Positions 1 through 7,300 of a stretch of DNA of 7,993 nucleotides are shown here, one piece after another; the stretch's first letter is position 1; every line of letters starts with the position of its first letter. The stretch spans positions 1 through 7,993 of the forward strand of contig JAUQYT010000321.1 in the NCBI GenBank assembly GCA_030587605.1. The letters are read 5' to 3'. Made by a program: the position numbers and the translations under genes. The notes under the pieces are model-generated. The model had not been told where the DNA came from and ran no database searches. It was given only the letters and a program-made list of their open reading frames with translations. This DNA is from Candidatus Njordarchaeum guaymasense (lineage in GTDB: Archaea > Asgardarchaeota > Njordarchaeia > Njordarchaeales > Njordarchaeaceae).

Positions 1-963
1 TATGCGGACTGCCTCGCCTATGACGTAGATTCCGACAAACGAAGCGACGAGAGGGGTTAGCAACCCGAGTATTGATGACCACTGATCAAATGTGAGCGCT
101 TCCTTCGGCCAGAAAGCCTGAGCAACATACAAGAGAAGATAGGGCGTAAACGTTAGCCCGAAGGAAAGCAGTAGTATACTTGAATCAGTCGAAGCTGAAA
201 CGAAGTTAGTAGACAAGTCCAGGTAGAACTTGTTGCATTGGGCAATCAGTTCAGGAAGCTGGGTCAGAGGCGGTAGAGCGAGTGTCAAGGGGAAGATAAT
301 CAGTCCAGAGAACAGGAAGGTTATACCAAGCTTCAGTGTTGACCTGGCCACCTTGTAGTTTTCAGACGAGAAGTTTACTGCTTCCACTTCCTTTCTAGAT
401 GGAGTGTCTTTGGCTATGAGGGCGATGAACGCCGTCCAGAATATTGCGCAAAGTGTGACATAGAAGAAACCTATTGGCTTGATTGTCACATCGACCTCAA
501 CGCGTGCAAGGGAAATCAAGACAACGACTATGATGAGTGAAGCCATGTATATTCCTTTTAGAATGTCCATCTTCTCTGTTCCTCTGGCCCAGTTGGAGAA
601 CGCTATCAAGACTGGCGTGATCGCTTCACTAACCATCGTGGCGATTACCACACCAACCAAGTTGTAGCTGAAGAAGAAGAGCGCAAGACTGGTTGAGAGC
701 ATTAATGCAACTATCGCGAGGGAAAGAAGCTGGGGGACGTTGCGCTTCTTGTACGCTTTGTTTGTGGAGGTGATGTATGCGCCGATCCCTTTGACTGAAG
801 GGGAGCGCCACAAGATGATGGCAACAATCAGAATACATGCGAGGGAAGTATAGAGGAATCTGAAAAGCAGCATTGTGAAGAGACTATAGTTTTTCATGAT
901 GGCTAAAGCTGGGACGGGGATTAATCCCCACAATAGGTTCGTAATTAAGACGGCTGTCAGCAT
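1..963 (-). CDS. EamA/DMT-family transporter, 3' end beyond window
   Basis: This is a multi-pass membrane transporter of the drug/metabolite transporter superfamily; the substrate cannot be told. The minus-strand frame is open from an ATG at 963-961 to the left edge (321 codons, no stop reached); an in-frame TGA lies upstream at 996-994, and TTG codons at 981-976 are alternative starts. I see nine hydrophobic segments at about residues 2-22, 28-52, 78-100, 103-122, 137-154, 165-183, 208-230, 262-282 and 296-317. That fits the 10-TM EamA layout with the last helix and tail cut off. The first helix carries the family-like LLWGLIPVPALAIMK followed by FRF in helix 2. Helix 4 has SEAITPVLIAF and helix 9 ends LTPLVASFVGIYVIGE, the Pro-then-GE pattern that closes each EamA repeat. 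It lies downstream of the CLC gene on the same strand with a 153-bp gap, so it probably has its own promoter. No Shine-Dalgarno is visible. Family call fairly sure; function not. Confidence 0.82.
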   Translation of the reverse strand, partial: MLTAVLITNLLWGLIPVPALAIMKNYSLFTMLLFRFLYTSLACILIVAIILWRSPSVKGIGAYITSTNKAYKKRNVPQLLSLAIVALMLSTSLALFFFSYNLVGVVIATMVSEAITPVLIAFSNWARGTEKMDILKGIYMASLIIVVVLISLARVEVDVTIKPIGFFYVTLCAIFWTAFIALIAKDTPSRKEVEAVNFSSENYKVARSTLKLGITFLFSGLIIFPLTLALPPLTQLPELIAQCNKFYLDLSTNFVSASTDSSILLLSFGLTFTPYLLLYVAQAFWPKEALTFDQWSSILGLLTPLVASFVGIYVIGEAVRI

Positions 964-1059
964 TTTGGTTAATGACAACAATCGATCCCTCGATCAACGT
1001 GACCGGATTCATTCTGTGTCTTTCTTGGAGTTCATCATTGACTAGATGGCGGGAGGCAT

Positions 1060-1092
1060 TGGACCCACTCTTTACTATACTTTACTATTTCT
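1060..1092 (-). promoter_or_regulatory. possible promoter region of the EamA-like gene with a 10-bp-period repeat
   Basis: The 964-1116 gap between the CLC and transporter genes holds two copies of CTTTACTAT (1070-1078 and 1080-1088; ATAGTAAAG on the coding strand), offset by 10 bp, in an AT-rich stretch. It could hold a TATA/BRE element about 100-125 nt upstream of the ATG at 963, or a regulator site repeated on one helix face. No experiment or consensus match settles this; the stretch is simply the most promoter-like part of the gap. Confidence 0.25.
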
Positions 1093-1116
1093 TTTGTTCA
1101 TATCTCTTTATGATCT

Positions 1117-2520
1117 CTATCCCGCGCCTGGCTCTGCGTTCTTCCTCAGTTCGCCCGTAAGTTTGTGAAGTGGTATTCCCTTCAGTTCAAGTGCTATCGT
1201 GTTGATTGTCGACCCGTGAAGTAGCCTTCTGGCCACAAGGTGACTGAATGAACATGATAACATTAGGGGCAACAGAAGAGTGAAGTTCGTCGACATCTCC
1301 GGGACAAGGAGAATTGAAGCAATAGGCGTCCCATAAGCCCCCGCAAAAAGTGTTGCTGCGCCAACCAGCGCAAAAGCATAGGGCTCAGATATGAGACTAG
1401 GCGCGAAACCAGATAGCGCTAAACCCACAGCGCCACCAAACATGCTCCCAATATAGAGTGTTGGAACGAGCAACCCGCCGCTGCCCCCTGAACCCAAGCT
1501 AAATGATGTGCATACCATCTTGACTACAGCCAGAACGATGACGAGCGCGAGCGGGATCGCACCTGCCAAGAGGAGGCTCATACCCTCATACCCGGATCCA
1601 TAGATTCCATAACCTGTGTTATCACTATACAGCGCAAGGGAAAGCACGAAAAATGGCAAACCTATCAAGCCTGTTATGAGTCCCCCTAAACCCACTCGAA
1701 GCACGAATGGCACAGCTCTCATTCGCTCGAACAGTTTCTCTATGAAGTAGTAAAGGCGAACCCAGAGCGCTGATACAACTCCAAAAACAAGCCCAAAGAT
1801 AGCGTACAAGAGAAGCTCGTGAAGCTGGGGCAAGTCATACGCAGGCGTAGCGAAAGTCACAAAGTTGCCGAAAGCTAGCCTCGTCACCAAGGTTCCGAGA
1901 ACACAAGACAGCAGCACCGGCATTGCCTCCATTACCTCAAATCTCCTGAAAAGTATCTCCAGACCGAAAATGGCTCCACCAAGCGGAGCATTGAAAGTTG
2001 CGGCAATGCCTGCCGCTAGTCCACACACGACTAGGAGTTCCACATCCCTGTCTGAAAGCTTGAGGGTTTGACCAGACATGGAGCCAAACGCAGCACCAAT
2101 TTGTGCAATTGGACCTTCCCTGCCTGCACTACCGCCTGATCCAATCATGATAGACGACGCTATGATCTTAGCTGTCGCTACCCGATACCTCATTCGCCCA
2201 CACTTGAAAGCCATACACTCCATGACCTGAGGAATCCCATGCCCCTTTGCCTCAAGAGCGAACTTCGCCACGACCACTCCTACGACAAGCGCACCGAGCG
2301 TCGGAAGCAATACCACCAAGTAACTGTAAGTTGAGTTCGAGGAAATAGCGGAATACAGTAGGTCAAAGAAAGCGAACTTGTTCAGGTCAATCATCAACCT
2401 AAATATTATGGCCCCAACGCCACCTAAAACACCAACAAGCATAGCGACCAGGCTTATCTTGAACATCCTTGAGCGTGTCGACACTCCTGAGTTCATAGGT
2501 CGCTTGCGAGGCGGCGACAT
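1117..2520 (-). CDS. CLC-family chloride channel / anion transporter
   Basis: A voltage-gated-chloride-channel (CLC) family membrane protein, probably moving Cl- or a related anion as a homodimer. From the ATG at 2520 it is 467 residues. The CLC filter motifs appear in order: GHGIPQ (93-98), GSGGSAGREGP with the external gating glutamate E135, FNAPLGG (176-182) and GGLLVP (348-353). The length covers only the membrane domain; there are no C-terminal CBS domains. The inner proton glutamate of E. coli ClcA (E203) aligns with I189 and the central tyrosine (Y445) with N440, so coupled H+ exchange is doubtful. The frame extends upstream to a GTG at 2565 (15 more residues), but GGAG at 2530-2533 sits 9 nt before the ATG at 2520 and the GTG has no such site, so I prefer 2520. 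Stop TAG at 1119-1117. It is divergent from the 3283 gene. Family call is firm; channel versus exchanger is open. Confidence 0.95.
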   Translation of the reverse strand: MSPPRKRPMNSGVSTRSRMFKISLVAMLVGVLGGVGAIIFRLMIDLNKFAFFDLLYSAISSNSTYSYLVVLLPTLGALVVGVVVAKFALEAKGHGIPQVMECMAFKCGRMRYRVATAKIIASSIMIGSGGSAGREGPIAQIGAAFGSMSGQTLKLSDRDVELLVVCGLAAGIAATFNAPLGGAIFGLEILFRRFEVMEAMPVLLSCVLGTLVTRLAFGNFVTFATPAYDLPQLHELLLYAIFGLVFGVVSALWVRLYYFIEKLFERMRAVPFVLRVGLGGLITGLIGLPFFVLSLALYSDNTGYGIYGSGYEGMSLLLAGAIPLALVIVLAVVKMVCTSFSLGSGGSGGLLVPTLYIGSMFGGAVGLALSGFAPSLISEPYAFALVGAATLFAGAYGTPIASILLVPEMSTNFTLLLPLMLSCSFSHLVARRLLHGSTINTIALELKGIPLHKLTGELRKNAEPGAG

Positions 2521-2655
2521 CGAGGCACTCTCCACTTCCGCATCATCGGACAGATAGACTCTCACGGGATTAGCGTATAGAAAGTCATGAACCTCTCAGG
2601 ACAGACGCAAGAGGGGATTGTTTGTAGTAGAAAGAGAATTGAGAAAGTTAGTGAC

Positions 2656-2663
2656 CTTTAAAG
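2656..2663 (-). promoter_or_regulatory. candidate TATA box of the CLC gene
   Basis: CTTTAAAG in an AT-rich setting, 136 bp upstream of the preferred ATG at 2520. An archaeal start site about 25 nt downstream would leave a leader of roughly 110 nt. The box is palindromic, so orientation is not given by the sequence. Weak, position-based call. Confidence 0.22.
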
Positions 2664-2917
2664 CTTATGATTTGGCGCGATGGCAGTTTTAGCAAGAAAC
2701 CTGATCGTGGTGTTCGGAGTTTTACAATAGAAATCTGAGTTATGAGTAAAAAAACGTTTCTACCTGTTCGATGAAGTTCGTCTGAATGACATACGATTCT
2801 CTTGAATAGGAGCGCCTACCAAGCGCTTGAGTGAGAGACTGTCTGACAAGGCGCGCTACCCTCCAGACAAACTCCAGATTTTCAGAGGAATCTAGTTTTG
2901 ATAAGACCTAGACTGAA

Positions 2918-3162
2918 AACGTGCGAACCAGGAGCGCCATGAGCACGCATAAGCTGAACGAGCCATGCAGCAATCAAACCTGGGTTCCACTTTGCGGAAC
3001 CTCTCGGTTTATTACAGTCTTGGTATCCATCTTTGACTTTGCTACCTCCCCCAAGGTTCTTACATCAATGAGGTCCCCACGACCAGTCGCAGCAGGAAAG
3101 CAAAAAAGGATGGAGTAATAAAGCAAATTTCTAAACTTGACTTGATTTTGGAAAGCTTTATT
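2918..3162. other. hairpin-rich block; structured RNA or gene remnant
   Basis: Successive complementary arms lie within 200 bp: CGTGC/GCACG (2920-2924 with 2942-2946), GGTTCC/GGAACC (2983-2988 with 2996-3001), AGTCTTGG/CCAAGGTT allowing two G-U pairs (3016-3023 with 3051-3058) and GGTC/GACC (3072-3075 with 3081-3084). Both strands are also open. The plus frame 2939-3118 has AGGAG 4 nt before an ATG. The minus frame 3162-2974 encodes a soluble-looking stretch including GRGDLIDVRTLGEVAKSK (about 3084-3031) and ending at TGA 2976-2974, but has no good start. I cannot name either product. Alternatives are the 5' part of a group II intron (the block begins GTGCG at 2921), a non-coding RNA, or a decayed coding fragment. 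No reverse transcriptase or domain V is seen. Confidence 0.3.
2983..3001. repeat. perfect 6-bp inverted repeat, 7-nt loop
   Basis: GGTTCC-ACTTTGC-GGAACC, extendable by one G-U pair when read as plus-strand RNA. It resembles a tRNA T-arm at first sight but the loop lacks the TTCRANNC pattern, and no acceptor or anticodon arm is nearby. It is the strongest stem of the 2918-3162 block. Confidence 0.5.
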
Positions 3163-3163
3163 T
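3150..3163 (+). promoter_or_regulatory. candidate BRE/TATA box for the 3283 gene
   Basis: GGAAAG followed directly by CTTTATTT (3156-3163) looks like an archaeal BRE plus TATA element. A start site about 25 nt on would fall near 3185, leaving a leader of about 100 nt before the ATG at 3283, or about 10 nt before the TTG at 3196. A second TATA-like GTTTATTT lies at 3190-3197. Confidence 0.33.
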
Positions 3164-3207
3164 CATGTAGACCGAGTCTATGATAGTGCGTTTATTTGAG
3201 CTCTCTG

Positions 3208-3231
3208 CGACTCTCCTGCCTTCGGAGTCAC
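3208..3231 (+). repeat. small hairpin in the leader of the 3283 gene
   Basis: GACTC and GAGTC arms flank an 11-nt loop just downstream of the candidate promoter, with an alternative CTCC/GGAG pairing inside. It would lie in the 5' leader if translation starts at 3283. Short arms, so chance is possible. Confidence 0.2.
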
Positions 3232-3282
3232 AGGAATAATCCATCGCGACCAAATCGAAAAGATGGTGCTGAGTTGTGGGAG

Positions 3283-4227
3283 ATGATTCTGTTGTCACTT
3301 GAAGGGTTTCAGAAGAAACTGATGGAGTTCTATAGAAAGGGAAAGGAAAGACCACTGATGGATGCCCTAACTGCCATGATGGCCGAAGCTATTATGACTC
3401 TCTGCGATAAGTGTCAAAGTGATAGACTTGTTTGTGCTCTTAAACCACTATGCGGGGATCGAAAGTACACAAGCCTGCTAGCAGACATGGGCGCCACGGA
3501 CGATGAGATCAAGAAGACCCATGCTTTTTGCTTTTCAAATCATTTGTCTCGCCTATCAGACATAAGCGAAAACCGGGAGCCGTTAGGTAGCGTGAAGGAT
3601 GCAAAATTCCCGTTATCGACTTTTGTCCGCGTGATTCTAGCTCGCTCAAAGAAGGATATTTCCGATCCATCACTCTCTTCGGGTGAACTTGACCCAAAGA
3701 GGCTATCTGAACTATTGGAGCAAGTAATGACAAGGGCATTGGGCAGGCCTATTGTAACTTACAAGGATAATCTCTTACTCCTTCTTGGTGGCAAGAATGG
3801 TATCATCCAGATCGATCTGAATAAAAAGGTTGCCACTCTTAACCCTGAAAATGAGTTAATCGGGAATAATGCACACCTAAAGAGTGTAGTTCAGATTCTC
3901 TCGTCTCTATACTCGCTCGATGTCAAGATCGAGGAAGTTATTAAAGGACTCGATTACCTCAACTTTACATTTCAATTGCCCTTCACTGTCCAAGGAAAGA
4001 AATCCGCGGCAGAAGCGCTTGCAAACTTGGCCAGGAAGCTTCATGATGACGGGATGTTTTCGACAGTCCTGCAATCAGCAGAAGGTGATCGTATCAGGCT
4101 ACTAGTTGAGCTTAGACCACCTATGAACCCACAGTCTCCTTACAAGATAGGTTTCTGTTATGCTTACTTGAGGAACATGATCCTAATGGTAGCTAAAACT
4201 GTTACCAAGAAAACGCTTAGGGAATGA
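3283..4227 (+). CDS. unrecognised soluble protein with Cys/His cluster
   Basis: I do not recognise this protein. From the ATG at 3283 it is 314 residues; the frame stays open back to a TTG at 3196 (343 residues). The extra 29 residues are Ser/Arg/Asn-rich and unlike the rest, so I prefer the shorter form; a TTG at 3274 with GGTG 5 nt before it is another option. There is no signal peptide or TM segment. The N-terminal part is helical and carries C41-X2-C44-X6-C51-X5-C57, followed by H80-X2-C83-X3-H87, which could bind zinc or an Fe-S cluster, though no known ribbon pattern fits exactly. The second half (about 150-310) alternates short strands (DNLLLLLGG, GIIQIDLNKK, RIRLLVELRPP) with helices, suggesting an alpha/beta domain. 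Codon use matches the next gene. It ends 97 bp before the giant coiled-coil gene on the same strand and may share its control. The long uninterrupted frame and normal composition make it a real gene; function is unknown. Confidence 0.8.
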   Translation: MILLSLEGFQKKLMEFYRKGKERPLMDALTAMMAEAIMTLCDKCQSDRLVCALKPLCGDRKYTSLLADMGATDDEIKKTHAFCFSNHLSRLSDISENREPLGSVKDAKFPLSTFVRVILARSKKDISDPSLSSGELDPKRLSELLEQVMTRALGRPIVTYKDNLLLLLGGKNGIIQIDLNKKVATLNPENELIGNNAHLKSVVQILSSLYSLDVKIEEVIKGLDYLNFTFQLPFTVQGKKSAAEALANLARKLHDDGMFSTVLQSAEGDRIRLLVELRPPMNPQSPYKIGFCYAYLRNMILMVAKTVTKKTLRE

Positions 4228-4278
4228 TAGACAACTAGGAGAATGCCTGTGGTCAACTCTACACGTCAGCAAATATCG

Positions 4279-4315
4279 AGTTCAACTGCCTGAACTGAAA
4301 AACTCGGTTTAGTTT
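4279..4315. promoter_or_regulatory. two dyads, candidate operator before the giant TrmB-like gene
   Basis: AGTTCA-N6-TGAACT (4279-4296, perfect) is followed by AAACT-N6-AGTTT (4300-4315, perfect). Both have a 6-nt spacer and their centres are 20 bp apart, about two helical turns, so two dimers could sit on one DNA face. They end 9 bp before the ATG at 4325. A winged-helix regulator often binds such dyads at its own promoter, so autoregulation is a reasonable guess. The alternative is a leader hairpin or a weak stop signal for the upstream gene; no T-run follows. Confidence 0.38.
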
Positions 4316-4324
4316 AGAACAAGG

Positions 4325-7300
4325 ATGGTGTGTCCAATGGTAATGGCTAAGAGTAGAAAGTTTATGGATGCTCTTACCTCTCTTGATGAGGAACAATTCT
4401 CCGCATATCTAGTACTATTGGGTAAAGGCCCACTCACCGTAAGTGAGGCGAGCTATTACCTAGATCAGCCCCTTGAAAGTGTTAAGGAGAGTTTTGACGA
4501 GCTACAAGAGAAAGGATTCGCAATAGCCTTACCTCGAACGGTACCAATATACTCTGCCACAATGCCCTTCCATTCTCTAGCTGATCAACTTACAGCAATT
4601 GGCAACATGCAGACCAAAATAGGGAAATCTATAGGGACATCATCGGAAAGATTTCTTGACGCAATTAACAGTGGAGTCACGAGTCTATCAAACAGTTTTC
4701 AATCTCAAGAAACTGAGCTAAATGAGATCCTCGAGAACATAACCATGAGCAATGAGAAAGCGGTTAAGAGAGTTGTGATCGACAATAACGAGGTTCTCAA
4801 TGAGCGAGCTACGACCTTAAGAACGGATCTGGACAACGCGGTCGAGGCAACCAAAACAGGATTCAGTACGGCCCTAGACAAGGTCAAGACAATCATCCAT
4901 GATACCTTTGACAGGTTCGACAAGAATCTCAAGGATCTAACTTCCCAGGAAACTCTCAACAAGAACATTGACCAGCTCTCTCGGTCTATGGAGGCTTTCA
5001 GAGCACTGCCAGTGAGACTAATTGAGACCATCCGACAATACAACGATGGAATGTCTAAGCGTATAACGGACTTCAACTCAGCGATAGATCGGGCTTTAGG
5101 CAAATTTGGACAGACGGTCAAGACGGTCAAGTTGATGCAAGAAACAACTGACACCTCACTCCAATCGATTGCAGAAGAACTCAACTCAACTCTCTCAAGC
5201 GTTGGGAAAGACCTTGTAGAAGCGATAGGCAATGAATCAACTTCGCGTGAGAAGTTATCACTGCAAACTACTTTCACAGACATCCATGTGAATACGATTG
5301 AGAGCATCATAGATGTGCTCGATAAGATCCCTCCAACCTACGCTGAACTGATTGAGAAACTAGAAAGCCGACTAGATAAGTTATCCTCAGGAATTAAGAG
5401 GCAAGTTAGGGATTATTCAGAAGCAATCTTCAGTTCCACAACTCCGGACTCACCAGTCTGGAAGCTTCTTGACGCAGAAATGGAATCGCTGGAGAGCGAG
5501 ACTAGGAAAGTGGAAGAAGCGGTTTCCCGGTGGATAGAATTAGTGCTTGCAAAGACCGAAGAGCTTCTAGGAAGAATCGAAACGGATTCTACAGTGACCC
5601 TTCAATCTTTGGAGGAAAATGTAGGTGATTTTGCCGCAAAATCAATACAGCAATTCGACCAAAGCGAACCCCTTACCGCTATTCAAGGAATCGTGAGTAA
5701 AGTTGGGCAGTACGAAGAACAAGTCTCCAAAGCCTACAGTGCGTTTGAAGTGAATCTAAACAGATTCAGGAGCGAGATACTCAAACAAGTTGATAGGCTG
5801 GTGGAGCGACATGGCGTCTCAATATCTGGAGCCGCCAAGACGTTGGAGAGCACAATCAAAGAGTGGCGTGACAAGAATGTAGACGTTACGGAGCTCTCAG
5901 CGAACCTCGGAGTTCTGACGGAGGCGGGTAAGGAACTAGGGCAGTTAAGGGATGAGACTAGCAGCAAACTGATCAGTCTGGGAAGTGAAATCGTCGACTC
6001 CGCTAGGAAACTTACTATTGAACCCTCCAAGATGGTCCTAATTGCATCAGGACAGCTAAAAGAAGAGTTAGGAAATCTCGAGAAAAAGGTGTCTATTTTC
6101 GTTGATAGCGTCACCGACGAAATCCATAATGCCATAGCCAAAACTAGAAAGAAACTAGAAGAAGAGAAAAATAGACGTGGTGAACTCGAAAGCGCTCTCA
6201 AGGAAATACAAACAAAATCAAATGAAACAATTGAAAGACAGTTTGCATCGATAGATGATTCTCTAAAAAAGTTCAAAGAGGAAACCTCAAGAACACTAAA
6301 CACTCAAATCCAGAGACTCGAGAAAAGCATAGACGATGAGTCCAAAGGTTTCAAAGGGTATTTGACTGAAAGCAACACCGCTACTAACAATACTATTGAA
6401 TTACAGAGAGCCATCGTTAGTGAGCTTCAGAAAAAGATGAATGACAGCATCCTGAAACCGCTAAAAAGAATCAATGAAGAGTTAGCGGCGTCGCTGACTA
6501 AAGTAAGAGAGCTAGTAAATGGGTCGCTCAGTGACACAAGAAAGGGAATCGGTGAGACGGTACTCAACGTACTTAACGAAGTTCATGCCACCGTAGATTC
6601 GATTGGAGGAAAAGTAACTGAAATAGCAGACGAGAACAACAAGATGATGGAGACCCACTCGAAGCAAGCAGCCAACAATATTGACAGACTGTGCACGAAG
6701 GAAACCGAGAATATCATATTGGAAACTGCAAACACCATTAACTCTCTCAGAGGAAAACTGAATGAAATAAAGATTTCACTGAGCGAACAAGCAGGAAACA
6801 TGACCACTAGGGTAGGCGAAGAAACTACAATCTTAGTAGACAGAGCAAATAACCAATTGTCTAGCTTCAAGGAACGACTGAAGATCGAATCAACGAAGCT
6901 GATTCCAAGCATTGTAGAAAGCTTTTCAAATAGTGTGACGAGTCTGACCTCGCAACAGAATGTCATGATCAAGGAAAGGGTTGCAGAATTCATCAAAAAC
7001 CACAAAAACAAACAATCCAGAACACTCGAAGAGATCAAGGAAGTCACAAATCAACAAACTACCACCATGAGATCTGAAGTGGGACCCACTATAGATGAGA
7101 TCACTACTGGAGCCAAGAGAAACGCAGAGATATTGATGAAGTTTGATGAACATCTGCGACCTTTGGCCTCAGCCACAACAGGCGAAAAAACATGGCCTTT
7201 ATTCTCAAAACGCGCAATTGAGGATCATATCAGAGGCATGATAAGCAGAGCTAAGGTAACACTATTTATAGACGCCCCCACATCAAGTTACTTGCCGCCA

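Larger units (their letters stand above)
2566..3195. other. long divergent intergenic region, no convincing intact gene
   Basis: About 630 bp between the divergently read CLC and 3283 genes. I see no tRNA, no CRISPR and no intact protein gene. It contains the two candidate TATA boxes at 2656-2663 and 3156-3163. A run of seven A at 2748-2754 would be an oligo-T terminator-like run for a minus-strand transcript. There is a 10-bp perfect palindrome CAAGCGCTTG at 2820-2829, and the hairpin-rich block at 2918-3162 is described separately. Confidence 0.6.

Noticed and set aside
479..838. Short frames on both strands inside the left-edge transporter
   Set aside because: The transporter frame runs through the whole interval with nine TM segments and family motifs, so these are out-of-frame noise.
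1865..2071. Plus-strand frame inside the CLC gene
   Set aside because: It lies opposite the most conserved CLC motifs, so it is a shadow of that gene.
2768..2806. C/D-box guide RNA-like pattern (ATGA ... CTGA ATGA ... CTTGA)
   Set aside because: The C box does not match RUGAUGA, the first guide space is too short and the last box is not CUGA.
2980..3003. tRNA T-arm-like hairpin GGTTCC...GGAACC
   Set aside because: The loop lacks the T-loop pattern and no other tRNA arms are found around it.
2921..3118. Plus-strand 59-65 residue frame with AGGAG before ATG 2939
   Set aside because: The ribosome site is tempting, but the product has no recognisable feature, and the opposite strand of the same stretch looks at least as coding-like. 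Kept only as part of the block annotation.
3158..3739. Minus-strand frames opposite the Cys/His protein gene
   Set aside because: Shorter than, and fully overlapping, a 314-codon plus frame with normal protein composition.
4243..4293. Tiny 16-codon frame with AGGAG just before its ATG, in the spacer before the giant gene
   Set aside because: Too short to support, overlaps the first dyad, and its product has no feature; a leader peptide role would be pure speculation.
4705..7047. Long minus-strand open frames (4705-5310, 5734-6303, 6583-7047) opposite the giant gene
   Set aside because: They are Ser/Leu/Val-rich mirror images of the Lys/Glu/Ser coiled-coil codons, with no domain features and no start signals; the plus frame is open for 1122 codons.
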